Source of the DNA: Prevotella sp.
GTDB lineage: Bacteria > Bacteroidota > Bacteroidia > Bacteroidales > Bacteroidaceae
Length of the DNA stretch: 33,986 nucleotides
Assembly: GCA_022764085.1 (NCBI GenBank)
Contig: JALERP010000130.1
Location: 1 to 33,986 of the forward strand
Direction of reading: 5' to 3'
The position numbers and the translations under genes were made by a program. Of the stretch, positions 23,197 through 31,266 are shown piece by piece. Every line of letters begins with the position of its first letter. The first letter of the stretch is position 1. The notes beneath the pieces are model-generated. The model was not told the DNA's origin. It saw nothing but the letters and a program-made list of their open reading frames with translations, and did not search any database.

Positions 23197-24864
23197 CTAA
23201 GCCAATGCCATTATCTCTTTAGGCAGTATAATGCGTTCGGGCAGTACTGCGAGGTGTGATGCAATGTCGCGCAGGATGAACGGTTCGGCAGGCTCTTGCA
23301 TCCTGTCACATGTGCTTCCGATGTCGTCGCGTATGCTTTTCAGTGCGGAGTATAGACCTTTTTGCTGCACCTCGTTGTTGGCATTATATTTCTTCATCAT
23401 CTCTGTGAAAAAGCTCTCCCCATTAATTCCATATACCTTATTATATAACTTGCCAAACAACTTCTTGTACTTTGACAGGTCGAGCGTGTCTGCCTTGTCG
23501 CCCTTCAGCTTCCTGTCCAGAAGATATATCAGATAGAGGATAAACCCGTTTTTCCTGCTGAAATGCACCATCAGCGATTCGTATTCCCTGACAAGAAAGA
23601 GGCGATAAAAACCATCGTTCTTACAATGTACGTCAATGGATTTTACTTTGCGTATCACAAGTTGCATATTCGACATTTCCGCCAACCGTTTGGGATTGAC
23701 ATATTCGTTCATCTTTGCCTGCAACTTGGGCGATTGTTTCAGGAAGAACATTTTCCATGTGGCTGGGTCAATGGAGTTAAAAACCAAATCCAGCTCTGCC
23801 TCTATTTTGGGGTCTGGATTCTTGTGGTAGTTCTTCAGGTTTTCCAAAAGATTCGTATAACTTTCCAGGCGTTGCTTGTGTGTAATGACACCCTTAATGT
23901 CCAACCGTTCTTTGATATAGGACATTGAGGAAGCCATCTGGCAACTTGTATTCATTAATACGTCTGCAATACTTGCAATATAGTCAGACAGAAACCTTTT
24001 GCTTGTCACGGTTTCCTTCACCATATCGATGAATTCATCCGGATTGTCTGACAGATACTGCTTGAGAAAAGCCATTACAGTGTGTTTTGGATAATCCTTG
24101 TTGTCAGAAACCAAGCTGAGGAAATCGCTATGTATGAGGTTTCCATAAGTGCCACCAACGACGAATGTGTCGGTGTTATCCTGTGAGTGGGACGAATCCT
24201 GTCCGCTTAGTTCAATACCTTCAAGCATCCGATACCAATCGTCTTGCAATTCTTTCTGATGAGACAAGACAAATGCCGGCATCATATTCTTCATTTGGTT
24301 AATTATCTTGTCGCCGGCGGTCATCTGATACTCCTGGCAATGATGCCCGTATTCAAATATGGCTTTTCTCAATTCTCCACAGGGATGCGTTATGCAGTGT
24401 TTCTGTATCGACAAGGCAAATTTGTATTTACCCGTAGTCAATCCGTAGCGTGCAGCATACAGTCCCGCAGTCATATCGGCAGCCAATTCGTGAATCCATC
24501 TTTCGCTACAGAACACCATAAAACGATGTGTCTGCAGTAATTGATGGGTCATTTCATGTACTAAACAGAGAGTAAGGGCGTCACGATTGTTAATGCCGAT
24601 TTTCCGCAGCATCTCCATATTGTAAGATATCTCGCATTTGTCCGCAACATCACCCATCATTACTTCCGCAAATGTGTTGCATTTGCTTTGCATATCAGGT
24701 TGGGGCATATTGAAAAATTCGGCAACTTTAATCACAATCGACTGGACATCCTCTTCCGTAACATCTTCTTTGTCATAAAAGAGGGCGTCAAATACATTGC
24801 ATTCATGGCGGCGCAGATACTTTCTCCATTCTGCAATATGTTTATACATCTCAGTCTTGTCCAT
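23197..24864 (-). CDS. Uncharacterised protein with N-terminal zincin (HExxH) motif
   Basis: A 555-residue protein. Residues 103-107 are HEMTH in the context LCLVHEMTHQLL, and ERWIHELAADMTAGLYAARY follows, giving a likely third zinc ligand Glu126 with Asp130. This HExxH plus E..AD layout is typical of gluzincin-type metallopeptidases (for example the M48 or neutral zinc peptidase groups). After about residue 200 the sequence is helix-rich, with no family I recognise. No signal peptide or membrane segment is seen, so it should be cytoplasmic. The gene starts 50 bp after the ECF sigma stop, so the two are likely cotranscribed. An AAA+ ATPase is encoded further downstream in the same direction. 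Proteolytic activity is inferred from the motif alone. Confidence 0.65.
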   Translation of the reverse strand: MDKTEMYKHIAEWRKYLRRHECNVFDALFYDKEDVTEEDVQSIVIKVAEFFNMPQPDMQSKCNTFAEVMMGDVADKCEISYNMEMLRKIGINNRDALTLCLVHEMTHQLLQTHRFMVFCSERWIHELAADMTAGLYAARYGLTTGKYKFALSIQKHCITHPCGELRKAIFEYGHHCQEYQMTAGDKIINQMKNMMPAFVLSHQKELQDDWYRMLEGIELSGQDSSHSQDNTDTFVVGGTYGNLIHSDFLSLVSDNKDYPKHTVMAFLKQYLSDNPDEFIDMVKETVTSKRFLSDYIASIADVLMNTSCQMASSMSYIKERLDIKGVITHKQRLESYTNLLENLKNYHKNPDPKIEAELDLVFNSIDPATWKMFFLKQSPKLQAKMNEYVNPKRLAEMSNMQLVIRKVKSIDVHCKNDGFYRLFLVREYESLMVHFSRKNGFILYLIYLLDRKLKGDKADTLDLSKYKKLFGKLYNKVYGINGESFFTEMMKKYNANNEVQQKGLYSALKSIRDDIGSTCDRMQEPAEPFILRDIASHLAVLPERIILPKEIMALA

Positions 24865-24914
24865 ATTCCTCTTTGGTCTCTTTACAGATGGGAAATCCCC
24901 TGTTTATTACCTGT

Positions 24915-25559
24915 TCAGTTTGCTGTATTTATCTCGAATCCTGTTTCGGGGGTGTTGTGTGGGATTGCATTACTGCATATTTGATGCAAGTCGCCACCGC
25001 TGAAACCTACGGATTTGTCGGCAGATACCGATGGAATCGACAAAGCCAACAAGAAGACAATAGTCATGCACATTCTCATAAAGGAACGCATTTCGGCACG
25101 TGCCCTACCCAGACAGTTCTCGGTAGCCTTGTAGCTTATGCCTAAGACCTTGGTGATGTCCGACACCTGTTTCCCTTCAAAAATATTCATTCTGTAAATC
25201 ATTTGACTACGTTTGGACATGGTGGAAATACCCTTCTCCAACTTCTCACTTATGTCGTGGGCATAAATCTCCGACTCCATCTCGTGCCACGCCGACTGGC
25301 ATGAGGCGATGTGTCTGAATGCCTCCGCACGATAGGTGGAGCGTCTGATATAGTCTATGCATAAGCGCAGCAAAGTCTTGTAAATGAGGGAAGACAGGCT
25401 ACTCTCAATTATGATTTCCTTTATGCAGAGCAGTCTGACGAATGAATCCTGCACAATGTCTTCCGCAACGAATGTGTCCTTGACATACTTCATTGCAAAT
25501 CCCCTTAATTCAGACAGGTTCTTCTGATAATAGTCAGATAGTATAACGTTATTGTCCAT
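24915..25559 (-). CDS. ECF sigma factor with C-terminal signal-peptide-like tail
   Basis: A 214-residue ECF sigma factor. Region 2 (YYQKNLSELRGFAMKYVKD, then VAEDIVQDSFVRLL) and region 4 (MSKRSQMIYRMNIFEG, then SDITKVLGISYKATENCLGRA) are clear. After region 4 comes MCMTIVFLLALSIPSVSA (about 163-180), a hydrophobic helix ending in a signal-peptidase-like SVSA site, then 34 polar residues (DKSVGF...INTAN). Many Bacteroidota ECF factors have hydrophobic ends, but the tail beyond it is unusual. It would place the sigma domains in the cytoplasm and the tail in the periplasm. I start at ATG 25559; a TTG 21 nt upstream in frame overlaps the -7 box. The gene leads the zincin gene by 50 bp. No anti-sigma FecR gene adjoins it. 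Confidence 0.82.
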   Translation of the reverse strand: MDNNVILSDYYQKNLSELRGFAMKYVKDTFVAEDIVQDSFVRLLCIKEIIIESSLSSLIYKTLLRLCIDYIRRSTYRAEAFRHIASCQSAWHEMESEIYAHDISEKLEKGISTMSKRSQMIYRMNIFEGKQVSDITKVLGISYKATENCLGRARAEMRSFMRMCMTIVFLLALSIPSVSADKSVGFSGGDLHQICSNAIPHNTPETGFEINTAN

Positions 25560-25577
25560 AAATGCGAAAGTTTTGTG

Positions 25578-25625
25578 CAAAGTTAAGCATATATTCGCAG
25601 AATTAGCTCAATTTTTGTAGCTAAT
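25578..25625 (-). promoter_or_regulatory. -7 box and inverted repeat upstream of the ECF sigma gene
   Basis: TAACTTTG on the minus strand (25585-25578) lies 19 bp before the ATG. Just upstream is a 7-bp inverted repeat, ATTAGCT at 25602-25608 and AGCTAAT at 25619-25625, over the place where a -33 element would be. It may be an operator. The -33 itself is not recognisable. Confidence 0.5.
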
Positions 25626-25683
25626 CCTTTACTATTTGTTTCATTTTTTTCCGAAATGGCATATTTTTGAAGGATTTGTCGTC

Positions 25684-26565
25684 TTACTGCCGCCTGTAAG
25701 CGGATGGCGACATGCCAACGTGCTCTTTAAAGAACTTACCGAGGAACGACTGGTTGGGGAAGTTAAGCTCGTCGGAAATCTCTTTTATAGATAACGTGGA
25801 GGTCTTCAGCAGCACCCGTGCCTCAAGTGTGACGTATTTGTCTATCCATTCGTTAGGAGTGTTCTTGCTTACCGACTTCACTGTCTCAGACAGGTATTTC
25901 GGGGTGATGGACAGTTGTTCGGCATACCAGCCCACCCTTCTCTCTCTTTTGTAGTTTTCCTCAACGAGTTTGATAAAGCGCGTGAATATATCGTCGGCTC
26001 TTGTCTGTCGTTTGTTCTCCACCTGTTGCACGCGGTAAATGACATTGCTCAGGTCGTAGAACATGGCGAGCACTAATGTCCTTACGAGGTCGCGCTTGAA
26101 GTGGTTGGAATTGTCGGCAACCTTTTTTTTCAGAAAGTAGAAATATTGCTTGAATGTCTGCACCTCCTCCTCGTTGAGCGACACTACAGGATGGTTGCGT
26201 GAGAAGAGGAATAGCAGCGACACGTCCCTGACATCTTTGACCACTTCATAGAAGAAGTTTACCGACATCATCATTGCCAGTCCGTTGACATCGTCAGATG
26301 CCACATATTCATCAATGACATGGCGGTCGGATATGACGATTATGTCGTTTTTCTTCACGTCATGCCTTTGGGTGTCGATGGTAAACTGTGCATTGCCTTC
26401 TGTACACAATGCCACGAGGATGAAGGTCATTCGACGTGGGTGTGCATTTAGGGCAAGCATTGACATCTTTTCACTTAGTATGATGTCATTGGCAATAAAG
26501 TCACTCTTGTCGTGATCTTCCTGAGCTATACGGAAGTTTGTATTTCTGATATTCTTGTTATCCAT
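25684..26565 (-). CDS. AraC family transcriptional regulator
   Basis: A 293-residue regulator. The N-terminal half is a cupin-like sensing domain (TFILVALCTEGNAQFTID, then VKKNDIIVISDRHVID). The C-terminal 100 residues are the two-helix-turn-helix AraC domain: WYAEQLSITPKYLSETVKSV is the first HTH and IKEISDELNFPNQSFLGKFF the second, closing with MSPSAYRRQ. The ATG at 26565 is chosen; a TTG two codons upstream is in frame. It begins 12 bp after the GH95 stop, so it is likely translated from the same mRNA. It may control GH95 or nearby genes in response to a sugar, by inference. Confidence 0.93.
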   Translation of the reverse strand: MDNKNIRNTNFRIAQEDHDKSDFIANDIILSEKMSMLALNAHPRRMTFILVALCTEGNAQFTIDTQRHDVKKNDIIVISDRHVIDEYVASDDVNGLAMMMSVNFFYEVVKDVRDVSLLFLFSRNHPVVSLNEEEVQTFKQYFYFLKKKVADNSNHFKRDLVRTLVLAMFYDLSNVIYRVQQVENKRQTRADDIFTRFIKLVEENYKRERRVGWYAEQLSITPKYLSETVKSVSKNTPNEWIDKYVTLEARVLLKTSTLSIKEISDELNFPNQSFLGKFFKEHVGMSPSAYRRQ

Positions 26566-26577
26566 AGGCAATGTGTA

Positions 26578-28962
26578 TTATATTACCTTGCTGCACTTGT
26601 CAGCCTTTGTCTTTACTGTTATGATTCGTCCGTTGACAGCAACCTTCACCTTGCCCTTGTTCTTAGCCTTGACAGTAAGTTCAACTACTTTGCTGTCAGT
26701 CCATTTCAGCTTTAGTTCATATCCGCCGCGGGCGCATATTCCGCTTACTTCGCCGTCCTTCCAAGCCTTTGGAAGTGCGGGTAGGAGGGTGATGGTGTCA
26801 CCGTCGCTCTGCACGAGCATCTCGCATACTCCGGCCGTACCGCCGAAGTTGCCGTCAATCTGGAATGGAGGATGGGCGTCGAAGAGGTTGGGGTAGGTGC
26901 CTCCCGAACGTCTTTTGTCCTCACCCTTGTAGTTGTCGGGACTTACGTATGTCAGCAGTTTTTGGTAGATATGATATGCCTGGTCGGCATCCTTCAGTCT
27001 TGCCCATAGGTTGATTCGCCAGCCAGTGCTCCAGCCGGTTGTCTCGTCACCCTTGATTTCCAGTGACTTTCGACAAGCCTTCATCAACTCAGGCTGTGCC
27101 TCGGTGATATGTCTTCCGGGATAAAGACCTATGAGATGCGACTGGTGGCGGTGTTTCCAGTCCCAGTCGTCCCAGTCGTAATACCATTCCTGCAGGTTGC
27201 CTCGCTTGCCTATCTTATATGGGTGAAGCATGTTGATGGTGGTGTTCATCCTGTCGCGCAGTTCCTTGTCGGTGTTGAGTGTCTCCGACGCCTTGATGGT
27301 ATTGGTGAGCAGTTCACGGATGATGGCGAGATCGGCAGTTCCTCCGTACATCGTCATGCCATGATAACCCTTGTCTGTCTTGTATTCGTTTTCGGGCGAT
27401 GTGGATGGGGCGGTGATAAGTTCGTCGGGATTGTTGGGATTCTTTATAAGCCAAGCCATGCAGAATTCTGCTGCTCCCTTCATCAGGGGATATGCCGTTG
27501 AGCGCAGATACTCTATGTCGAGGTTGAAGAGATAATGGTCCCATAGTGCGTTCACAAGCCAAGCTCCCCCCATGTTCCAGTTTGCCCATTCAGGCCATTC
27601 GCGCTTTTCTCCCACAGGGTTTGTCATTGCCCATATGTCGCTGTTATGGCTTGAGCACCATCCCTCTGTGATACCATAGTAGTTCTTTGCGGTGTATCTT
27701 CCGTTGGCGGCGAGGGCGGCAATAAAGTTGTCGAGCGGCATAGCCATCTCTCCCATGTTAGCCACCTCGGCAGGCCAGTAATTCTCTTCGAGGTTGATGT
27801 TCACGGTGTAGTTTCCTCGCCATGGCGACCACAGGTGCGGTGTCCACAGGCCTTGCAGGTTTGCGGGAACACCTGCGGTGCGTGAACAGCTTATAAGGAG
27901 GTATCTGCCGTATTGTGCGTAGAGTGTTTCGAGATAAGTGTTGCCGCCTTTCCGGTCGGTGTAGTCCTTCAGTTGCTGTTCGGTATTGCGCTTGGTGTCG
28001 AATGTGGCATTGCCGAGCTTGAGTTTGAAGCGGTCGTAAATAGCCTTATAATCAGCGATATGTCTCTCCCTCAACTGGTCGTATGTATAGTTTACGAGAT
28101 GCCATGCGTCATCCGCAGCCTGTTCGATATACCTTGTGCCCTCGTTGACGGGATGCTTGTCGAAACCGTTGAAACTGGTGGCATTTACGAAATATACGGT
28201 AGCTTCCGTTGCTCCGCTAATCAGTAAGGTTGAGTCACCTGTCAACACCTTTCCTCCGTCGGTCTTTGCGGTAAGAATGCCAGAGAAGTGTATGCTGTTC
28301 ATAGGGTCGCCGGTGGCGTGACCGTTGATAGTCAGGGAAGCCCTCCTGTGGTCCCCCGAGGGGGACGTTTGGCTACTTCTTACTTTGTGTGGTACGAGGG
28401 ATGTTAGGGATAACAGGCAGTTTATTGCCCCTTTTTTATCAGCCCTTATCCTCATGGCAATCATCTTGTCGGGATTGGATGCGAAATATTCCCTTGTGTA
28501 TCTTACACCACCTTTTATATATGTGTCGCGACACAGTGCGCTGTCTATGTCCAGTTCACGGTAATATCCCGATGCCTTTGTCGTGTTGTCATCGAGTATA
28601 TGCAGGGTAGCGAGAGGCTGGTAGAACTGCGAGTTGTTGCCCTGCACATGCAGCTGCAATGAGTCGGCCAGCTTATAGTCCTCGTTGAACAAAGCCTTCC
28701 TTATTTCCGGAATCCACTTATGTGCCCCCTCGTCATCGTTGCGGTTCACAGGTTTTCCAGTCCAGAAGGTTATGTCATTAAATTGTATGACATTATCGTC
28801 AGTGCCTCCATATACGAGTGCCCCCAGGCGTCCGTTGCCAATAGGCATCGACTCCTCGAAGAACTCCGCAGGACTGTTATACCATAGTTTCATTGGCAGA
28901 CTCTGGGCAATTGATGCAATCGAAACAAGTAAAGATAATATTAGGGTAGTGTTTCTGGACAT
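26578..28962 (-). CDS. Glycoside hydrolase family 95 (alpha-L-fucosidase type)
   Basis: A 794-residue secreted or periplasmic enzyme of family GH95, which holds inverting alpha-1,2-L-fucosidases and alpha-L-galactosidases. A signal peptide ends near SIAQS. The GH95 N-terminal domain starts LWYNSPAEFFEESMPIGNGRLGALVYGG. The (alpha/alpha)6 catalytic region has TVNINLEENYWPAEVANM (catalytic-site asparagines), WNMGGAWLVNALWDHYLFN, STGWRINLWARLKDADQAY and NLFDAHPPFQIDGNFGGTAG (with the catalytic-region aspartate). Length is normal. Fucose versus galactose specificity cannot be decided here. No SusC/SusD pair is nearby; the only partner is the AraC regulator. A short GC-rich palindrome inside the gene (28351-28366) codes for an apparent local insertion. 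Confidence 0.92.
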   Translation of the reverse strand: MSRNTTLILSLLVSIASIAQSLPMKLWYNSPAEFFEESMPIGNGRLGALVYGGTDDNVIQFNDITFWTGKPVNRNDDEGAHKWIPEIRKALFNEDYKLADSLQLHVQGNNSQFYQPLATLHILDDNTTKASGYYRELDIDSALCRDTYIKGGVRYTREYFASNPDKMIAMRIRADKKGAINCLLSLTSLVPHKVRSSQTSPSGDHRRASLTINGHATGDPMNSIHFSGILTAKTDGGKVLTGDSTLLISGATEATVYFVNATSFNGFDKHPVNEGTRYIEQAADDAWHLVNYTYDQLRERHIADYKAIYDRFKLKLGNATFDTKRNTEQQLKDYTDRKGGNTYLETLYAQYGRYLLISCSRTAGVPANLQGLWTPHLWSPWRGNYTVNINLEENYWPAEVANMGEMAMPLDNFIAALAANGRYTAKNYYGITEGWCSSHNSDIWAMTNPVGEKREWPEWANWNMGGAWLVNALWDHYLFNLDIEYLRSTAYPLMKGAAEFCMAWLIKNPNNPDELITAPSTSPENEYKTDKGYHGMTMYGGTADLAIIRELLTNTIKASETLNTDKELRDRMNTTINMLHPYKIGKRGNLQEWYYDWDDWDWKHRHQSHLIGLYPGRHITEAQPELMKACRKSLEIKGDETTGWSTGWRINLWARLKDADQAYHIYQKLLTYVSPDNYKGEDKRRSGGTYPNLFDAHPPFQIDGNFGGTAGVCEMLVQSDGDTITLLPALPKAWKDGEVSGICARGGYELKLKWTDSKVVELTVKAKNKGKVKVAVNGRIITVKTKADKCSKVI

Positions 28963-28988
28963 AAATTCTTTTAGCTTTGAGTTCTTCT

Positions 28989-29150
28989 GAATTAAGAATT
29001 AAAAATTAAGAATTAAGAAAAATAGTTGTAGCTCAACTGACTTATTTTTGAATTAAGAATTAAAAATTAAGAATTAAGAAAAATAGTTGTAGCTCAACTA
29101 ACTTATTTAACTCTTAATTCTTAATTCTTAATTCTTAACTCTTAATTTTA
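28989..29150. repeat. 61-bp tandem duplication with AT-rich repeats
   Basis: Two direct copies with a 61-bp period (28989-29049 and 29050 to about 29108) differ by only one or two bases. Each is AATTAAGAATTAA-type repeat followed by AGTTGTAGCTCAACT, a 5-bp stem with a 5-nt loop. From 29109 to 29150 the same AT repeat occurs in inverse orientation (CTTAATTCTTAATTC) and includes the gyrB stop codon (29148-29150). The whole could fold into a long AT-rich hairpin. It fills the gap between gyrB and the GH95 gene, and I see no promoter box in it. Confidence 0.88.
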
Positions 29151-31121
29151 AGCGTCTATATTAGCGTATGTAGCGTTCTTCTCGATGAACTCTCGTCTTG
29201 GCTCCACGTCGTCGCCCATGAGCATTGAGAAAATCTCGTCAGCCTCGGCGGCATTCTCGATGGTCACCTGCTTCAATAGGCGTGTGGCGGGATTCATGGT
29301 TGTCTCCCAAAGTTGTTCGGGGTTCATCTCACCAAGACCTTTGTATCGCTGTGTGTGCAGACTCTTGCCGTCCTCCACGCCGTTGCCCCACTTGTCGAGG
29401 AAAGCCTGGCGCTGCTGGTCGGTGTAGCAATACTCCTTGGCCTTGTTCTTGTATGTGCAGAGATAGAGCGGGGGAGTGGCGATGTATAGATGTCCCTCCT
29501 GGATAATCTTCGGCATAAAGCGATAGAAGAGAGTCATGATGAGCGTGTCGATGTGCGAACCATCGACATCGGCGTCGGTCATGATGATAATCTTGTCGTA
29601 GCGCAGCTTGTCGATGTTGGCTTCCTTGTCGTCCTCACCTTCAACACCGAATCTCACTCCGATGCTTTGGATGATGTTCATAACCGACTCGCTCTCGAAC
29701 ACCTTGTGCCACATCACCTTCTCCACGTTCAGAATCTTTCCGCGCAGAGGCAGGATGGCCTGAGTATAACGGTCGCGTCCCTGCTTGGCAGAACCACCGG
29801 CGGAGTCTCCCTCGACGAGGAATATCTCGCATTCCTTCGGGTCCTTGTTAGAGCAGTCAGCCAACTTGCCTGGCAGTCCGCCACCCGTCATCGGGTTCTT
29901 GCGCTGCACGCTCTCGCGGGCCTTTCGGGCGGCTATACGTGCAGTGGCAGCCAGGATAACCTTGTCGCATATCTGCTTGGCCTCCTTTGGGTGCTCCTCC
30001 AAGTAATAGGCGAGAGCCTCGCCCACAGCCTGCTGTACAGCACCAGCCACCTCTGAGTTGCCGAGCTTAGTCTTGGTCTGTCCCTCAAACTGCGGTTCAG
30101 CCACCTTGATTGAGATAACGGCGGTAAGGCCCTCTCGGAAGTCCTCGCCGGCAATCTCTATCTTGGCCTTTTCAATCTGCTTAGAGATAACGGGGTCGGC
30201 ATCGGCATATTTCTTCAGTGTGCGGGTGAGGGCCATACGGAATCCCACGAGGTGGGTACCGCCCTCGATAGTGTTGATATTGTTAACGTATGAATGGATA
30301 TTCTCGCTGTAGTCGGTGTTGTACATCACAGCCACCTCGATGGGAATACCCTGCTTTTCGGTTTTCAGATAAATGACATCGTCGAAAAGGTGTGTGCGGT
30401 GGCGATCCACATAGCGCACAAACTCCTTCAGTCCGTCCTTGGCGTGGAACACCTCCTGCTTGGTCTTGCCTTCCTCGTCGGGGCGCATGTCGGTCAGGGT
30501 GATGGTGATGCCGGCATTCAGGTAAGCCAGTTCCCTCATGCGCTTGGCGATGATGTCATATTTGTATGTCGTGGTGGTGAATACAGTCGGGTCGGGCCAG
30601 AACTGCTGGCGCGTACCTGTAAGGTCAGTCTCGCCGACAACCTTCACAGAATAAAGAGGCTTACCCTTCTCGTATTCCTGTTGATAGATCTTTCCGTCGC
30701 GGAACACCTGCGAGAGCATGTGAGTGGACAGGGCGTTCACGCAGCTCACACCCACACCATGGAGACCACCGCTGACCTTGTATGAACCCTTGTCAAACTT
30801 ACCGCCGGCGTGGAGCACAGTCATTACCACCTCAAGAGCCGACTTGTGCAGCTTCTTGTGCTCATCCACGGGAATACCACGTCCGTTGTCCTGCACAGTG
30901 ATTGACTCGTCCTCGTTGATAGTCACCTCGATATGTGTACAGTAGCCAGCCATGGCCTCGTCGATAGAGTTATCTACGGTCTCGTTCACGAGGTGGTGGA
31001 GTCCCTTTTCGCTTATGTCTCCGATATACATGGCCGGGCGCTTGCGCACGGCCTCCAGTCCTTCGAGCACTTGTATGTTACTCGCGGAATAGTTGTTTTC
31101 CTTGTTTATGTCTTCTGCCAT
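29148..31121 (-). CDS. gyrB: DNA gyrase subunit B
   Basis: A complete 657-residue type II topoisomerase ATPase subunit; with GyrA it introduces negative supercoils. The GHKL ATPase domain has KRPAMYIGD, DNGRGIPVD and GGLHGVGVSCVNALS. The transducer region and the TOPRIM domain follow, with FLVEGDSAGGSAKQGRDR, LPLRGKILNVEK and IMTDADVDGSHIDTL (the metal-binding DxD). The C-terminal QRYKGLGEMNPEQLWETTMNP is standard. Start ATG gives MAEDINKENNY. ParE is an alternative, but the length and GLGEMNPEQLWETT sequence favour GyrB. The gene appears to stand alone, with a -7 box 26 bp upstream. Confidence 0.95.
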   Translation of the reverse strand: MAEDINKENNYSASNIQVLEGLEAVRKRPAMYIGDISEKGLHHLVNETVDNSIDEAMAGYCTHIEVTINEDESITVQDNGRGIPVDEHKKLHKSALEVVMTVLHAGGKFDKGSYKVSGGLHGVGVSCVNALSTHMLSQVFRDGKIYQQEYEKGKPLYSVKVVGETDLTGTRQQFWPDPTVFTTTTYKYDIIAKRMRELAYLNAGITITLTDMRPDEEGKTKQEVFHAKDGLKEFVRYVDRHRTHLFDDVIYLKTEKQGIPIEVAVMYNTDYSENIHSYVNNINTIEGGTHLVGFRMALTRTLKKYADADPVISKQIEKAKIEIAGEDFREGLTAVISIKVAEPQFEGQTKTKLGNSEVAGAVQQAVGEALAYYLEEHPKEAKQICDKVILAATARIAARKARESVQRKNPMTGGGLPGKLADCSNKDPKECEIFLVEGDSAGGSAKQGRDRYTQAILPLRGKILNVEKVMWHKVFESESVMNIIQSIGVRFGVEGEDDKEANIDKLRYDKIIIMTDADVDGSHIDTLIMTLFYRFMPKIIQEGHLYIATPPLYLCTYKNKAKEYCYTDQQRQAFLDKWGNGVEDGKSLHTQRYKGLGEMNPEQLWETTMNPATRLLKQVTIENAAEADEIFSMLMGDDVEPRREFIEKNATYANIDA

Positions 31122-31146
31122 AATTGCTATTTTCTCTAAGTGGTTG

Positions 31147-31154
31147 CAAAGTTA
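31147..31154 (-). promoter_or_regulatory. -7 box of gyrB
   Basis: TAACTTTG on the minus strand, 26 bp before the start codon. The upstream stretch is A-rich on the plus strand and no well-spaced TTTG was found. Confidence 0.55.
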
Positions 31155-31212
31155 CACAAAAAAAATCAAATACCGAAATATTTGATGCTAAAAATGAACA
31201 AAATACAATAAA

Positions 31213-31245
31213 ATAAGCCACACACTCTCTGAGTATGTGGCTTAT
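31213..31245 (-). terminator. Terminator of rpsT
   Basis: ATAAGCCACA (31213-31222) and TGTGGCTTAT (31236-31245) form a 10-bp stem with a 13-nt loop, 22 bp after the rpsT stop. On the minus strand a T-rich stretch (TTTTATTGTATTTTG) follows. Confidence 0.75.
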
Positions 31246-31266
31246 GATATTGTTAGAAGTGATGTA

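Noticed and set aside
29490..30056. Plus-strand open frame (188 codons) opposite gyrB
   Set aside because: Antisense to the conserved TOPRIM and transducer regions of GyrB; a product of codon bias.
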